From Mesobaculum littorinae (GTDB lineage: Bacteria > Pseudomonadota > Alphaproteobacteria > Rhodobacterales > Rhodobacteraceae), in assembly GCF_004011175.1 (NCBI RefSeq), contig NZ_RQXX01000002.1:868001-932000 (forward strand): a DNA stretch of 64,000 nt, in the 5' to 3' direction. A program made the translations under genes and the position numbers. Positions 12,163 through 20,379 of this stretch are shown here, in pieces (positions within the stretch are counted from its first letter, which is position 1; the number at the start of each line of letters is the position of its first letter). The notes under the pieces were generated by a model that made no database searches, was not told the DNA's origin, and saw only the letters and a program-made list of their open reading frames with translations.

Positions 12163-12747
12163 TCAGCTCCTTTGGGCGAGGGTGGGGCGGAGGGTCCGCC
12201 AGTCTGGGGCAAGGCAGGCCAGCGCGATCACGTCGTGCCATGCGTCGTCGCGGCGGACGTGCTCGCGGAACAGGCCTTCGCGCGAAAATCCCATGCTTTC
12301 GTGCAGCGCGATGACGGGGGTGTTCCACGCGATGACCTGGCAGGCAAGGCGGTGCAGGCCCATCGGCCCGAAGGCCATGTCGAGCGCGCGGAATTCCAGC
12401 GCCCGGCCCAGCCCGCGGCCCTGCATGCGTCCGGACAGGTAGAAGGCCCAGTCGGCGCGGTCATGCACGCGGTCGATGCCGGAGAAGATCAGCGCGCCCT
12501 GCGCCGCGCCGTCCTCGGTCAGGATCCACACCTCACGCGCGCCCCCGGCGCGGGTGGCGGCGACCCAGGCGCGGTGTTCCTCGGGCGCGATGGCGGTATC
12601 GCGGTACATGTTGGCGCGGACCGCGGGTTCGTTGCGGATGTCGAGAAGCTGCATCGCCAGGGCCTCGTCTGCCGCGATGAGCGGCACGAGGGTCAGGGCG
12701 GCGGCGCGGGCATCGAGCGTCGGGCGGTCATGGCGGTCTTGCGTCAT
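12163..12747 (-). CDS. pseH: PseH-type N-acetyltransferase
   Basis: 194-aa GNAT-fold enzyme transferring acetyl from acetyl-CoA to the 4-amino group of the PseC product, third step of pseudaminic acid synthesis. Visible family features are the LLDIRNEPAVRANMYRD segment of PseH proteins, the acetyl-CoA loop in MQGRGLGRALEFRALDMAFG, HRLACQVIAWNTPVIALHESMGF and the terminal EGLFREHVRRDDAWHDV. The ATG at 12747 overlaps the stop of the upstream GT30 gene (ATGA), so transfer enzyme and acetyltransferase are coupled. A much longer open frame to 14418 is spurious because it runs out of frame through the GT30 gene. Confidence 0.88.
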   Translation of the reverse strand: MTQDRHDRPTLDARAAALTLVPLIAADEALAMQLLDIRNEPAVRANMYRDTAIAPEEHRAWVAATRAGGAREVWILTEDGAAQGALIFSGIDRVHDRADWAFYLSGRMQGRGLGRALEFRALDMAFGPMGLHRLACQVIAWNTPVIALHESMGFSREGLFREHVRRDDAWHDVIALACLAPDWRTLRPTLAQRS

Positions 12748-14105
12748 CGGTCCTCCAGCAGCGGGGCGAGCAGGTCGGCGCTGCGCGCGGCGGCGCCGAG
12801 GTGCCGTGCGGCAAACCCCCGCGCCCTTCGGGTCATGTCGTCCAGCGCGGCGGGGTCGTCCAGCAGCGTCTCGATGCGGGCGGCAAGGTCCTCTGCGTCG
12901 CGGGCCTGGACCAGCGCGCCTGCGTCGCGGGCCTCTTCCGAGGGAAAGGTGATGCCGTAGATCGAGGGGCCCGTCAGGACCGGGCGGCCCAGTACCAGCG
13001 GCTCGACCACCGTGTGCCCGCCATGCGGGACAAGCGTCGCCCCAACGAAGACCATGTCGGACAGCGCATAGTAGAACGTCATCTCGCCCAGGGAATCGCC
13101 CAGCAGGATGTCGGCCCCGGGCAGGTCGCCCGAGAGGTCCGGCGCCAGCGTGTCGCTGCGCCGCGCAACCTGCAGGCCGGCGGCAGTCAGCGCTAGGGCC
13201 AACCGGTCGAAGCGCTGCGGCGAGCGGGGCGCCCAGACGATGCGGGGCGACCGGGGCCGGGACAGCAGCTGCGCGGCCAGGGCGATGAGCGCGGGCTCTT
13301 CGTCGGCGACGGAACTGGCGATCATCAGAACCGGGCGGCCGTCGCGCCAGCCTGCGCGGGCGGCGGCGTCGCGCTGCGCCTGCGGCACCGGCTGGTCGAA
13401 CTTGAGCTCGCCCGGAAGGGCGATGCGCTCGGGCGCCACCCCGGCGGCGAGGTAACGGTCGCGATAAGCGGGCGACTTGGTCAGGATCGCGCGGAACTGG
13501 TGCAGAAGCTTCAGGCGTACGCCCCCGGCACGGCGGGCATCTCGCGCCACGCTGCGCGCGACGAGGTTGCCGTTGACCTGGACCATGGGCACGCCCATCG
13601 CGCGCGCAACCAGGATCTGCCCCGGCCAGATCTCGGCCTCGACGATCAGCCCCAGCCGCGGGCGCTGGCGCCGCAGGAACAACGCCACGGCCCAGAAGAG
13701 ATCGAAGGGCGCGTAGCGGTGGGTCACGGCGGCATCGGGGAACAGCCGGCGCCCCTCGGCAAGCCCCGCGGGAGAGGAATGGCTGAGGCAGACGGCGTGG
13801 CCCTGCGACAGGAGACGCGAGACCAGCGGAGCGACGGCGCGGGTTTCGCCCAGCGAGGTGGCGAAGACCCAGATCGCGCCGCGCGGGGCGACGGGGCCGC
13901 CGCCGAAACGGTGCGACAGGTGGCGCCGATAGAGCGGCTCGCGCGTGGAGCGGCGCAGGATGAGGGCCAGAACGAGCGGGAGCGCAAGATGAAACGCCGC
14001 CTGGAACGCCCAGTGCGCGAGACGAAGCGAGAGAGGCGGTGGGGGCGGGAGGTCGAGGCGTAGCGGCGGCTGGGCCGTGGCGATGTCCGGGCGGGGGGGC
14101 GTCAT
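12744..14105 (-). CDS. GT30-family (Kdo-transferase-like) glycosyltransferase, paralogue 1
   Basis: 453 aa. Related to WaaA, which moves Kdo from CMP-Kdo to lipid A at the inner membrane. A single hydrophobic helix (HWAFQAAFHLALPLVLALIL) near the N-terminus is followed by the GT30 N-domain with the catalytic-type Glu in ATSLGETRAV, then VEAEIWPG, the PGELKFDQPV segment (GNLKFD in WaaA) and the CMP-site HGGHTVVEPL. These motifs are close enough to WaaA that true Kdo transfer is possible. Its coupling to pseH and nearness to pseI make transfer of CMP-pseudaminate, another 2-keto-3-deoxy sugar, a reasonable alternative. A second paralogue lies at 16339-17673. Confidence 0.82.
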   Translation of the reverse strand: MTPPRPDIATAQPPLRLDLPPPPPLSLRLAHWAFQAAFHLALPLVLALILRRSTREPLYRRHLSHRFGGGPVAPRGAIWVFATSLGETRAVAPLVSRLLSQGHAVCLSHSSPAGLAEGRRLFPDAAVTHRYAPFDLFWAVALFLRRQRPRLGLIVEAEIWPGQILVARAMGVPMVQVNGNLVARSVARDARRAGGVRLKLLHQFRAILTKSPAYRDRYLAAGVAPERIALPGELKFDQPVPQAQRDAAARAGWRDGRPVLMIASSVADEEPALIALAAQLLSRPRSPRIVWAPRSPQRFDRLALALTAAGLQVARRSDTLAPDLSGDLPGADILLGDSLGEMTFYYALSDMVFVGATLVPHGGHTVVEPLVLGRPVLTGPSIYGITFPSEEARDAGALVQARDAEDLAARIETLLDDPAALDDMTRRARGFAARHLGAAARSADLLAPLLEDR

Positions 14106-14538
14106 GGCGCGCGGACGCCCGGCGCGACCGGCGCGCCGCGGGGGTTTTCCACCCCCGCACCCCCGGAGAGTATTTCCGAAGAGAAGAAGCAGGGGGCGTG
14201 GCGCTGGGGGCCGTGGCCATGCGGTCGGGTGGTGTGGCGGCAGCGCGGGGCAGGACCCGTTGTCCGGGCGCCGGGGCGCCGGCCGGGGCCTTTGGCGACG
14301 AGCGGGACGACGGGCCGGACCCGGGCGGTGCGTCGGGCTGTGCCGGCGTGGGCTGCGGGGGGCGGGGTCCGCAGGGACTTTGGCACGGGCCGTCCGACCG
14401 CCTTGGCTGCCGTTGCAACGCTCGGCCGGCGAAGGCCTGGGGCGAGGTAGCCCTGCGCGGTATGTCGCGGGGCCGGGTGGGATGGGGGCAGGGGCGGGCG
14501 GGCCGGAAGAGAGCTGGCCGGTCGCTTTGGCCGGGTGG
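14106..14538. other. 433-bp gap inside the glycan operon
   Basis: Lies between pseI and the GT30 gene on the minus strand. No ORF with coding character was found on either strand, so it does not hold a pseG gene or a clear remnant. It contains copy 2 of the interspersed AAATACTC element (14161-14190), about 55 bp upstream of the GT30 start. Confidence 0.5.
14161..14190 (-). repeat. Interspersed AAATACTC element, copy 2
   Basis: Minus strand reads GCTTCTTCTCTTCGGAAATA then CTCTCCGGGG. It shares the TTCTTCT...AAATACTC core with the copies at 11891 and 24721 and ends in the same GC-rich flank. Located upstream of the first GT30 gene. Confidence 0.72.
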
Positions 14539-15612
14539 TCATTCCGCGAGGTCGGCGTCGGTGATCGGCATGCCGCGCGCGACGGGGGTGGCGAGGCGCG
14601 CGCCGTCGAGGCGGGCGCCGTCGGTCGCGGGAATGCCGGCGGCGGGGCGGATGAAGCGATAGTCCCCGGGGCCCACGACGTGGCCTGCGGGCAGGTCGCG
14701 CTGCGCCCAGGCGGAGCGTCGGCCCGACGCCTTCGATACCTCCTCGGCCGGGGTCGTGTGCTTGGCCCCGCTGCCGCGCAGGGTGCGGATCTCGTCCACG
14801 CCCTCGGCGATCTCGCGCAGGACATCGGGCGTGGCCGAGAAGCGGTGATCGGGGCCGGGGCGGGCGGGATCGTCGGTGAAGTGCTTTTCGACCGCCACCG
14901 CGCCCATGGCCGAGGCGGCGAGCGCGGCGCGCGCGCCGATGGTGTGGTCGGAGAAGCCGGTCATACGTCCGAAGCGCGCCCCCATCGCCGCCATCGCATC
15001 GAGATTGATCTCGTCCGGGGGCGCTGGGTAGCTGGAGCAGCAATGCAGCAGTATCACCGGGCCCGCACCCGCGCCGTCGAGCACGTCGAGTGCATGGCCG
15101 ACCTCGGGCAGGCTGGCCATGCCGGTCGACAGGATCACGGGCTTGCCGGTGCCGCCCACGGCGCGCAGCAGGTCGTCGTAGGTCATCTCGAACGACGCGA
15201 TCTTGTAGAGCGAACAGCCCAGATCCTCGACGAAATCCAGATCGCGGGGGTCGTAGACCGAGGTGAAGGGCAGAAGGCCCCGTTCGCGCGCCCGGTCGAA
15301 GAGCGGGCGGTGAAACTCCATCGGCATGCCGGCGGACTGGTAGAGCTCGTAGAGCGTGGACTTGCCCCACTTGGCCTCGACCCGCATCGCGGGGTGGGGG
15401 CTGTCCATCGTCAGGCTGTCGGCGTCGTAGGTCTGCAGCTTGAGGCAATCCCACCCCGCCTCGGCCGCGACATCGACCAGCGCAAGCGCCCGGTCGAGGT
15501 CGCGGTCGTGGTTGGCCGAAAGCTCGGCGATCAGCAGGGTGCGCTGCGCCGGGCCGATGCGCTTGCCCTCAAGCTCGAGCCGCGGCACGCCGGACGGAGA
15601 ACGGGGCGCCAT
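14539..15612 (-). CDS. pseI: Pseudaminic acid synthase PseI
   Basis: 357-aa NeuB-family TIM-barrel enzyme condensing the 2,4-diacetamido hexose with phosphoenolpyruvate to give pseudaminic acid. Features: LLIAELSANHDRDLDRALAL at the barrel start, LKLQTYDADSLTM, LYELYQSAGMP, YKIASFEMT, ILSTGMAS, HCCSSYPAP and GFSDHTIGARAALAASAMGA with EKHFT. The C-terminal domain from about residue 290 is an antifreeze-like SAF domain (RRSAWAQRDLPAGHVVGPGD). Residue pattern is closer to PseI than to sialic or legionaminic acid synthases. Six bases follow the upstream glycosyltransferase stop, so the two are in one operon. Its substrate would come from the PseG step, for which no gene is visible. Confidence 0.9.
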   Translation of the reverse strand: MAPRSPSGVPRLELEGKRIGPAQRTLLIAELSANHDRDLDRALALVDVAAEAGWDCLKLQTYDADSLTMDSPHPAMRVEAKWGKSTLYELYQSAGMPMEFHRPLFDRARERGLLPFTSVYDPRDLDFVEDLGCSLYKIASFEMTYDDLLRAVGGTGKPVILSTGMASLPEVGHALDVLDGAGAGPVILLHCCSSYPAPPDEINLDAMAAMGARFGRMTGFSDHTIGARAALAASAMGAVAVEKHFTDDPARPGPDHRFSATPDVLREIAEGVDEIRTLRGSGAKHTTPAEEVSKASGRRSAWAQRDLPAGHVVGPGDYRFIRPAAGIPATDGARLDGARLATPVARGMPITDADLAE

Positions 15613-15618
15613 CGACGA

Positions 15619-16308
15619 TCAGGCCTCGGCCCGCCAGGCGTCGGCCTCGGCATGCCACTCGCCGGCGTAGGAGACGTCCTGCCAGGCTTCGAACCACGGG
15701 CCGCCGCTGGTGTAGTGCACCGCCGCGGGGCGCCCCTGGGCGGGCTTCGCGCTCCAGCCGTCGAGCCAGTTCCAGGTTTCGGGGATCGACCCGATCTCGT
15801 CGTCCTTGGCCCATTGCATGCGGTGCAGGTAGGCGCCCGATTCCGTGTTCACCTTTTCGACCGTCAGCTGCCGGGTCGAGGGGTGGGCGCAGTTGAACAG
15901 CATGAAGGACGACCAGTTCTTGCGGGGGTAGACGGTCTGCTGCACGCCGTCCATCTTGGTCGTTTCCTTGGGCGTGTAGTCGTGCTGCACGCAGGCCACG
16001 GCCTTGTCGGGGTCCATGTACCGGCCCAGATCCGCCACGTCGCCGAAGAACAGGAAATCGCAGTCGACGAAGAGCGCCCAGCCCTCGTACCCGGCGAGGT
16101 GCGGGACGAGGAAGCGGGAATAGGTGAACTCGGTCGAGGCAAGCGGATCGATTTCGCGCGTGTAGATCCCGTCCTCGACAAGGGTGTCCAGCTTGATCGG
16201 CGTGACCTCGACCGGGACCGAGGCGTGGCGGATCAGCGACCTGCGGGCGACCTGATAGGCGATGTCCTCGCGCGAATCCCAGCCGATGAAGACCCTGAGT
16301 TTATCCAT
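15619..16308 (-). CDS. Putative glycosyltransferase (GT8-like)
   Basis: 229 aa with a GT-A type layout: LRVFIGWDSREDIAYQVARRSLIRH at the N-terminus, then FTYSRFLVPHLAGYEGWALFVDCDFLF containing the DxD (DCD) metal/nucleotide-sugar motif, and a C-terminal HYTSGGPWFEAWQ segment. The general form is that of GT8-like or lipopolysaccharide glycosyltransferases acting at the cytoplasmic face of the inner membrane. Donor and acceptor are not readable. The ATG at 16308 is preferred to an in-frame GTG at 16317 because GGGAG lies at a better spacing. It is between GT30 paralogue 2 and pseI in a single transcription unit, so it probably builds the same glycan. Confidence 0.78.
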   Translation of the reverse strand: MDKLRVFIGWDSREDIAYQVARRSLIRHASVPVEVTPIKLDTLVEDGIYTREIDPLASTEFTYSRFLVPHLAGYEGWALFVDCDFLFFGDVADLGRYMDPDKAVACVQHDYTPKETTKMDGVQQTVYPRKNWSSFMLFNCAHPSTRQLTVEKVNTESGAYLHRMQWAKDDEIGSIPETWNWLDGWSAKPAQGRPAAVHYTSGGPWFEAWQDVSYAGEWHAEADAWRAEA

Positions 16309-16338
16309 GGGGTGCACTCCCTTCGTTTCCGCCTCGTC

Positions 16339-17673
16339 TTAGGACTCCGCCGGGGCGGGGGCAAGCGGTGGCGCGGTGGCGTCCAGAAGCGGCGAGGTCG
16401 CGCCGATCGCGGCATCGAGGGGGGCCTGTGCGGCGGCCAGCGCGGCCCGCGCGGCGGCGGTCTGCGCCGCCCGGGCGCCGGGGCTTTGCGCCGCCACCAC
16501 GGCGCGGGCGAGCGATTGGGCGTCCGTCACGCTTCCGGCGGCGCCCGCAGCGTCGAGCATGGCGTAGCTTTCCGCGAAATAGCTCGTGTCGGGGCCGTGC
16601 AGCACGTAGGTGTCGAGGGCCAGCGCCTCGAACGGGTTCTTGCCGGCCAGCGGCTCGCCCTCGGGCACCGGCAGGGAATGGCCGATGAAGGTGACGGGCG
16701 CGAGGCGGAACCACAACCCCATCTCGCCCATCGTGTCGGCAAGGTAGACGTCCGTTGCGGGCGTGATCGGCTCGCCCCGCGACCGGCGGGCCACGGTCAG
16801 GCCGTGGGCGTGGTGCGCGGCCTCGGCCGCGTCGGCGGCGGCGGTCTGGCGCGGGGCGTGGATCAGCAGAAGGCCCGGGCAGGCAGGCCGGGCGGCGTCA
16901 TGCGCCGCGGCGATCAGCGGCTCTTCGCGCCGTTCGGTCGCGGCGGCCAGCCAGACCGGGCGGTCGCCGATCCGGTGGGCCAGCTCGGCGCGCGCCTGCG
17001 GCATGTCGCGCAACGGGTCGGCGGCGGATTTCAGCACCCCCATCACCGATACCCGCACCGGATCGGCGCCGAGCGCGGCGAACCGGTCGGCCGAGGTGCC
17101 GTCCTGCGCCAGGATACGATCGAAGTGGCGCAGCAGGTGCCCGTAGAGGGCGCGCCGTTTCATCCGCCGCACGAAGCGGCGGTCGGTGATGCGCGAGTTG
17201 ATCAGCAGCATCGGCAACCCCGCCCGCCGCACCGCCAGCAGCGTCAGCGGCCAGAGGTCGAATTCCGCGACCACCAGCGCCATGGGCCGCCAGTGCGCCA
17301 GGAACCGGGTGAGCGGGCCGGGCGCGTCGGCGGGGGCGAACTGGTGGATCGTGCGCGGCGGCAGGCCGACATGATCCAGCGCCTCGGCCGAGCTGCGGGT
17401 GGTCGTGGTCAGCAGGAACTGCGCCTGCGGATGTGCAGCGCCCAGCCGCCGGATCAGGGTCAGAAGCGCGAGGCTTTCCCCGACGCTGAGCGCGTGGAAC
17501 CAAAGAACCGGGCCCTCGGGGCGCGGGGCCATGCCGCGGCCCAGCTTTTCGCGCCAGCGCGTCGCGTCCTCGCGCCCCTGCGCGGCGCGGCGGGACAGAA
17601 GCCGCCGCCACAGCGGTTCCGACAGTCGCGCCGCTGCGAGGTAAAGCGACAGGGTGGGCGGTGTTGCAGACAT
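16339..17673 (-). CDS. GT30-family (Kdo-transferase-like) glycosyltransferase, paralogue 2
   Basis: 444 aa, full length for the family but more divergent than paralogue 1. The Glu of the N-domain is kept (ALSVGESLALL) and the strand with EFDLWPLTLLA aligns with the ETELWPN region of WaaA. The CMP-site GGHNxLEP is changed to AGKNPFEALAL, and the GNLKFD segment reads MGVLKSAADP. No N-terminal membrane helix is evident. The long Ala-rich C-terminus (AAARAALAAAQAPLDAAIGA) is unusual. It is the first gene of the minus-strand glycan operon, with AGAGG five bases before the ATG, and is divergent from the KpsF-type isomerase. Donor could be CMP-Kdo or CMP-pseudaminate. Confidence 0.8.
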   Translation of the reverse strand: MSATPPTLSLYLAAARLSEPLWRRLLSRRAAQGREDATRWREKLGRGMAPRPEGPVLWFHALSVGESLALLTLIRRLGAAHPQAQFLLTTTTRSSAEALDHVGLPPRTIHQFAPADAPGPLTRFLAHWRPMALVVAEFDLWPLTLLAVRRAGLPMLLINSRITDRRFVRRMKRRALYGHLLRHFDRILAQDGTSADRFAALGADPVRVSVMGVLKSAADPLRDMPQARAELAHRIGDRPVWLAAATERREEPLIAAAHDAARPACPGLLLIHAPRQTAAADAAEAAHHAHGLTVARRSRGEPITPATDVYLADTMGEMGLWFRLAPVTFIGHSLPVPEGEPLAGKNPFEALALDTYVLHGPDTSYFAESYAMLDAAGAAGSVTDAQSLARAVVAAQSPGARAAQTAAARAALAAAQAPLDAAIGATSPLLDATAPPLAPAPAES

Positions 17674-17742
17674 CGAACCTCTGACTGGTGGTCCCGCCGC
17701 GGCGGAGGGGGGGACGGCCGGCAAAGGGGCTTTCCCCTTGAC

Positions 17743-17770
17743 CCTATACCGACGGTCGCGAAGAAAGCAA
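17743..17770 (-). promoter_or_regulatory. Candidate promoter of the leftward glycan operon
   Basis: Minus strand: TTGCTT (17765-17770), 16-bp spacer, TATAGG (17743-17748), about 70 bp ahead of GT30 paralogue 2. Matches to consensus are partial. Confidence 0.35.
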
Positions 17771-17863
17771 AGCAGGCCGGCCTGCGGTCGTTTCCAGCGG
17801 TGGCGGTCGCCCGATGGGCCTGCAAGGTCCGGTAAGGTCCGCCCCGATGCCAAAGGAGCCCTG

Positions 17864-18907
17864 ATGCCGATGACGGATCCCAGAACAGTCCCCGACAGCC
17901 CGTCCGAGGCCACGGACCACGCGGCCGCCCCCGGGGCCGGCGATGACGCCGCCACCCTGGCCCGCGGGCGGGAGTACGCCGCCGGCGCGCTTGCGACCGA
18001 GGCCGACGCGCTGGCGCAGATGGCGCGCGACCTGCCCGAGGGGTTCGACGCCGCCCTGTCGGCGGTGCTGTCGGCGCAGGGGCGCGTCGTCGTGGGCGGA
18101 ATGGGCAAGTCGGGCCATATCGCGCGCAAGATGGCGGCGACCTTCGCCTCGACCGGGACGCCCGCGCATTTCGTCCACCCGGCCGAGGCCAGCCACGGCG
18201 ATCTGGGCATGATCGGCGAGGCCGACATCGTGATGCTGCTGTCGAACTCGGGCGACACGCGTGAACTGGGCGACATCATCTCCTACACCCGGCGGTTCTC
18301 GATCCCGCTGATCGCGGTGACCAAGAGGCGCGACAGCACGCTGGCACGGGCCGCCGACATCGCGGTGATCCTGCCCGACGCGCCCGAGGCCTGCGGCATC
18401 GGCATGGTGCCCACGACCTCGACCACCATGGCGCTGGCCTTGGGCGACGCGCTTGCGGTGGCGGTGATGCGCCTGCGCGGCTACGGGCGCGAGGTGTTCC
18501 ACACCTATCACCCGGGCGGCAAGATCGGGGCACAGTTCCTGCAGGTGCGCGCGATCATGCACCAGGGCGCCGCGCTGCCCGAGGTGCGCGCCGACCAGGA
18601 AATGAGCGAGGTGCTGCTGGAGATGACGGGCAAGGGCTTCGGCATCGCGGCGGTGACCGAGGCGGGGCAGCTTGTCGGGGTCATCACCGACGGCGACCTG
18701 AGGCGGCACCTGACCGGGCTGATGGACAGCACGGCGCGGCAGGTCGCGACGCCGGACCCGCGGACGATCGGCCCGGAGGCGCTGATCTCGGAGGCGGTGC
18801 TCGAGATGAACCGCGCCAAGGTCAACGCGCTCTGCGTGGTCGAACCCGGAGGGCGGCTGGTTGGACTGGTGCGCCTGCACGACTGCCTGAAGACCGGGGT
18901 GGTCTGA
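17864..18907 (+). CDS. kdsD: KpsF/GutQ-family arabinose-5-phosphate isomerase
   Basis: 347-aa cytoplasmic aldose-ketose isomerase converting ribulose-5-phosphate to arabinose-5-phosphate, the first committed step of Kdo synthesis. An SIS domain spans about residues 45-190 (VVVGGMGKSGHIARKMAATFASTG, HPAEASHGDLGM, LSNSGDTREL), and two CBS domains follow to the C-terminus (VRAIMHQGAALPEV and VATPDPRTIGPEALISEAVLEM). The first about 30 residues are a low-complexity acidic tail. ATG 17864 has AAAGGAG five bases upstream. It is divergent from the GT30/pse operon, linking Kdo supply with the Kdo-transferase-like genes. kdsD is used by homology; a capsule-specific KpsF role cannot be excluded. Confidence 0.88.
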   Translation: MPMTDPRTVPDSPSEATDHAAAPGAGDDAATLARGREYAAGALATEADALAQMARDLPEGFDAALSAVLSAQGRVVVGGMGKSGHIARKMAATFASTGTPAHFVHPAEASHGDLGMIGEADIVMLLSNSGDTRELGDIISYTRRFSIPLIAVTKRRDSTLARAADIAVILPDAPEACGIGMVPTTSTTMALALGDALAVAVMRLRGYGREVFHTYHPGGKIGAQFLQVRAIMHQGAALPEVRADQEMSEVLLEMTGKGFGIAAVTEAGQLVGVITDGDLRRHLTGLMDSTARQVATPDPRTIGPEALISEAVLEMNRAKVNALCVVEPGGRLVGLVRLHDCLKTGVV

Positions 18908-19210
18908 GGGCGGGACCGCGTTGCCCCGGGGTTCCGCGCCGTCTTAGGGTCCCGGGACGGGCGCGCGGGGCGCCCGCGATGACCCCGGCCACGACGACCC
19001 CGCCCGGGCCAGCCCAAGCCGACGGTATCCGACGGGATCCGATGGGGGGCGGTCGCGCCCCATTCTCCATCGCCCCAAGGCGCCTTCTAGGCCCGTTTCG
19101 GATCGTCTCGGCCCGGTGCTGGCGATCGTGGATGGCGGGGATCGGGTGTCGCGTCCGGGGAGCGTGCGGCTAGGTGCGGCGGGCGGGGCTTCGCGGGCAA
19201 GGGGCTGGGG
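18908..19210. other. 303-bp intergenic region
   Basis: Convergent spacer between the KpsF-type isomerase and the Crp/Fnr gene. GC-rich; I see no ORF, RNA gene or good terminator in it. Confidence 0.5.
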
Positions 19211-19957
19211 TCAGATCGGGTCAGGGAACCAGGAGGTGTCCATGTTGTCGAAGCGGTTGACGTGACCGCACATCTCGGCCAGCGCGGGCTGGTTCAGAAG
19301 CCGGATATAGGGGCGCTGCCGGTCGATCAGGCCCTCGGCCTCGAACTCCTTCAGCAGCCTGTTGACGTAGACCGTCGTCAGCCCCACCGCGTTGCCGATG
19401 TCGGACTGGCGCATCGGCAGGCGATAGCGCCGCCCCATGTCGGGATTGGCGCGCAGAAGCCGGGCATGCAGGTCCACGAGGAAGAAGGCCAGCCGCGCCC
19501 GGGCCGACCCCAGCGTCTGCACCGCCAGCCGGTCGCGCAGCGCCGTCTGGTCCAGACTGATGATCGCCTGGAACAGGGCGCCCAGCCGCGGCAGGTCCGT
19601 CAGGATGTCGGTGATCCGCCGGTGCGGGAACCGACACAGGTGGCCTTCGGTCAGCATCGTGATGTCGTGCGGATCGACCTTGGCCCCGATCTCGGCCAGG
19701 CCGATGATCTCGCCCGGCAGGTAGATCCGCACGAGGCAGACCTCGGAGGTGCCGGCCGTCCGCGCGCTGAGCGCCGCCCAGCCGGACTTGAGCAGAAGGA
19801 TGTCGCCGGTCGGCTGCCCGGCAGACACGATGCGCTGCTGCGCCGCGACCGCGACTTCGGACTTCTCCATCTCGGCGATCAGCGCGCGCTCTCGATCGGT
19901 GAGATCCAGGTAACGGCTGAGTCGGCGGACAAGGCAGCTTGGCTCGGGTGTCGTCAT
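19211..19957 (-). CDS. Crp/Fnr-family transcriptional regulator
   Basis: 248 aa. N-terminal cyclic-nucleotide-binding-like barrel (about residues 30-140; LPGEIIGLAEIG is the typical beta-roll segment), a long dimerisation helix and a C-terminal winged helix (LPMRQSDIGNAVGLTTVYVNRLLKEFEAEG, recognition helix about residues 190-205). The N-terminal cysteine cluster of FNR is absent (only C8 lies early), so it is not an Fe-S oxygen sensor of the FnrL type. The sensed ligand is unknown. It is divergent from an FAD oxidoreductase across a 422-bp spacer that holds a strong palindrome. Control of that neighbour is possible but not shown. Confidence 0.85.
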   Translation of the reverse strand: MTTPEPSCLVRRLSRYLDLTDRERALIAEMEKSEVAVAAQQRIVSAGQPTGDILLLKSGWAALSARTAGTSEVCLVRIYLPGEIIGLAEIGAKVDPHDITMLTEGHLCRFPHRRITDILTDLPRLGALFQAIISLDQTALRDRLAVQTLGSARARLAFFLVDLHARLLRANPDMGRRYRLPMRQSDIGNAVGLTTVYVNRLLKEFEAEGLIDRQRPYIRLLNQPALAEMCGHVNRFDNMDTSWFPDPI

Positions 19958-20379
19958 TCGGGCATCGTCATTCGGGTGCAGTCATTCGGTGGGCCTTCGG
20001 TTGGGGGCCGGGTGCGCTGCCGCGGCAGCGCGGGCGGCACGCCCGGTCCGGTACGACCGACGCACCCGGCGAGAGTAGCACGAAAAATCTCAACCGGGCG
20101 AGGAAACGGCAAGCCGAAGCCGTCAGACCGGGATTATACAAGTTTAATGCACTGCCTTATTTTCAGATGCTGTCCTGCCACGGGCCCAAGCTGACCCAAG
20201 GGCGGTCCGCGGGTTGGATCCGAAGCCAATGAGAGGGGGCATTCGCAGCCGATGCCCCGGCGGTTTTCGGCCATCTTTCGCGAATCGCGAAAGCCGCTTT
20301 GCCCAGACTCCCTATTCCCCAACCGTTTTGGCGCGCCTAACCTGCCGATCCGAGAAAGATCGACCAGGGAGGGGACCAG
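19958..20379. other. 422-bp divergent regulatory region
   Basis: Separates the Crp/Fnr gene from the FAD oxidoreductase. It includes an A/T-richer segment with a perfect minus-strand TATAAT (20133-20138) lacking a clear -35, and the palindrome at 20275-20293. The oxidoreductase ATG has a strong GGGAGGGG ribosome site. No ORF is supported. Confidence 0.5.
20275..20293. promoter_or_regulatory. Perfect palindrome CTTTCGCG-AAT-CGCGAAAG, candidate operator
   Basis: Eight-base perfect arms around a three-base centre, about 87 bp ahead of the oxidoreductase start. No T-tract follows, so it looks like a protein-binding dyad and not a terminator. It does not resemble the TTGAT-n4-ATCAA site of FNR-type proteins. 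Confidence 0.45.

Noticed and set aside
14077-17835. 1252-codon open frame on the plus strand
   Set aside because: It lies antisense to pseI, the GT8-like gene and the second GT30 gene, which have clear family motifs. Long antisense frames are a by-product of GC-rich third positions.
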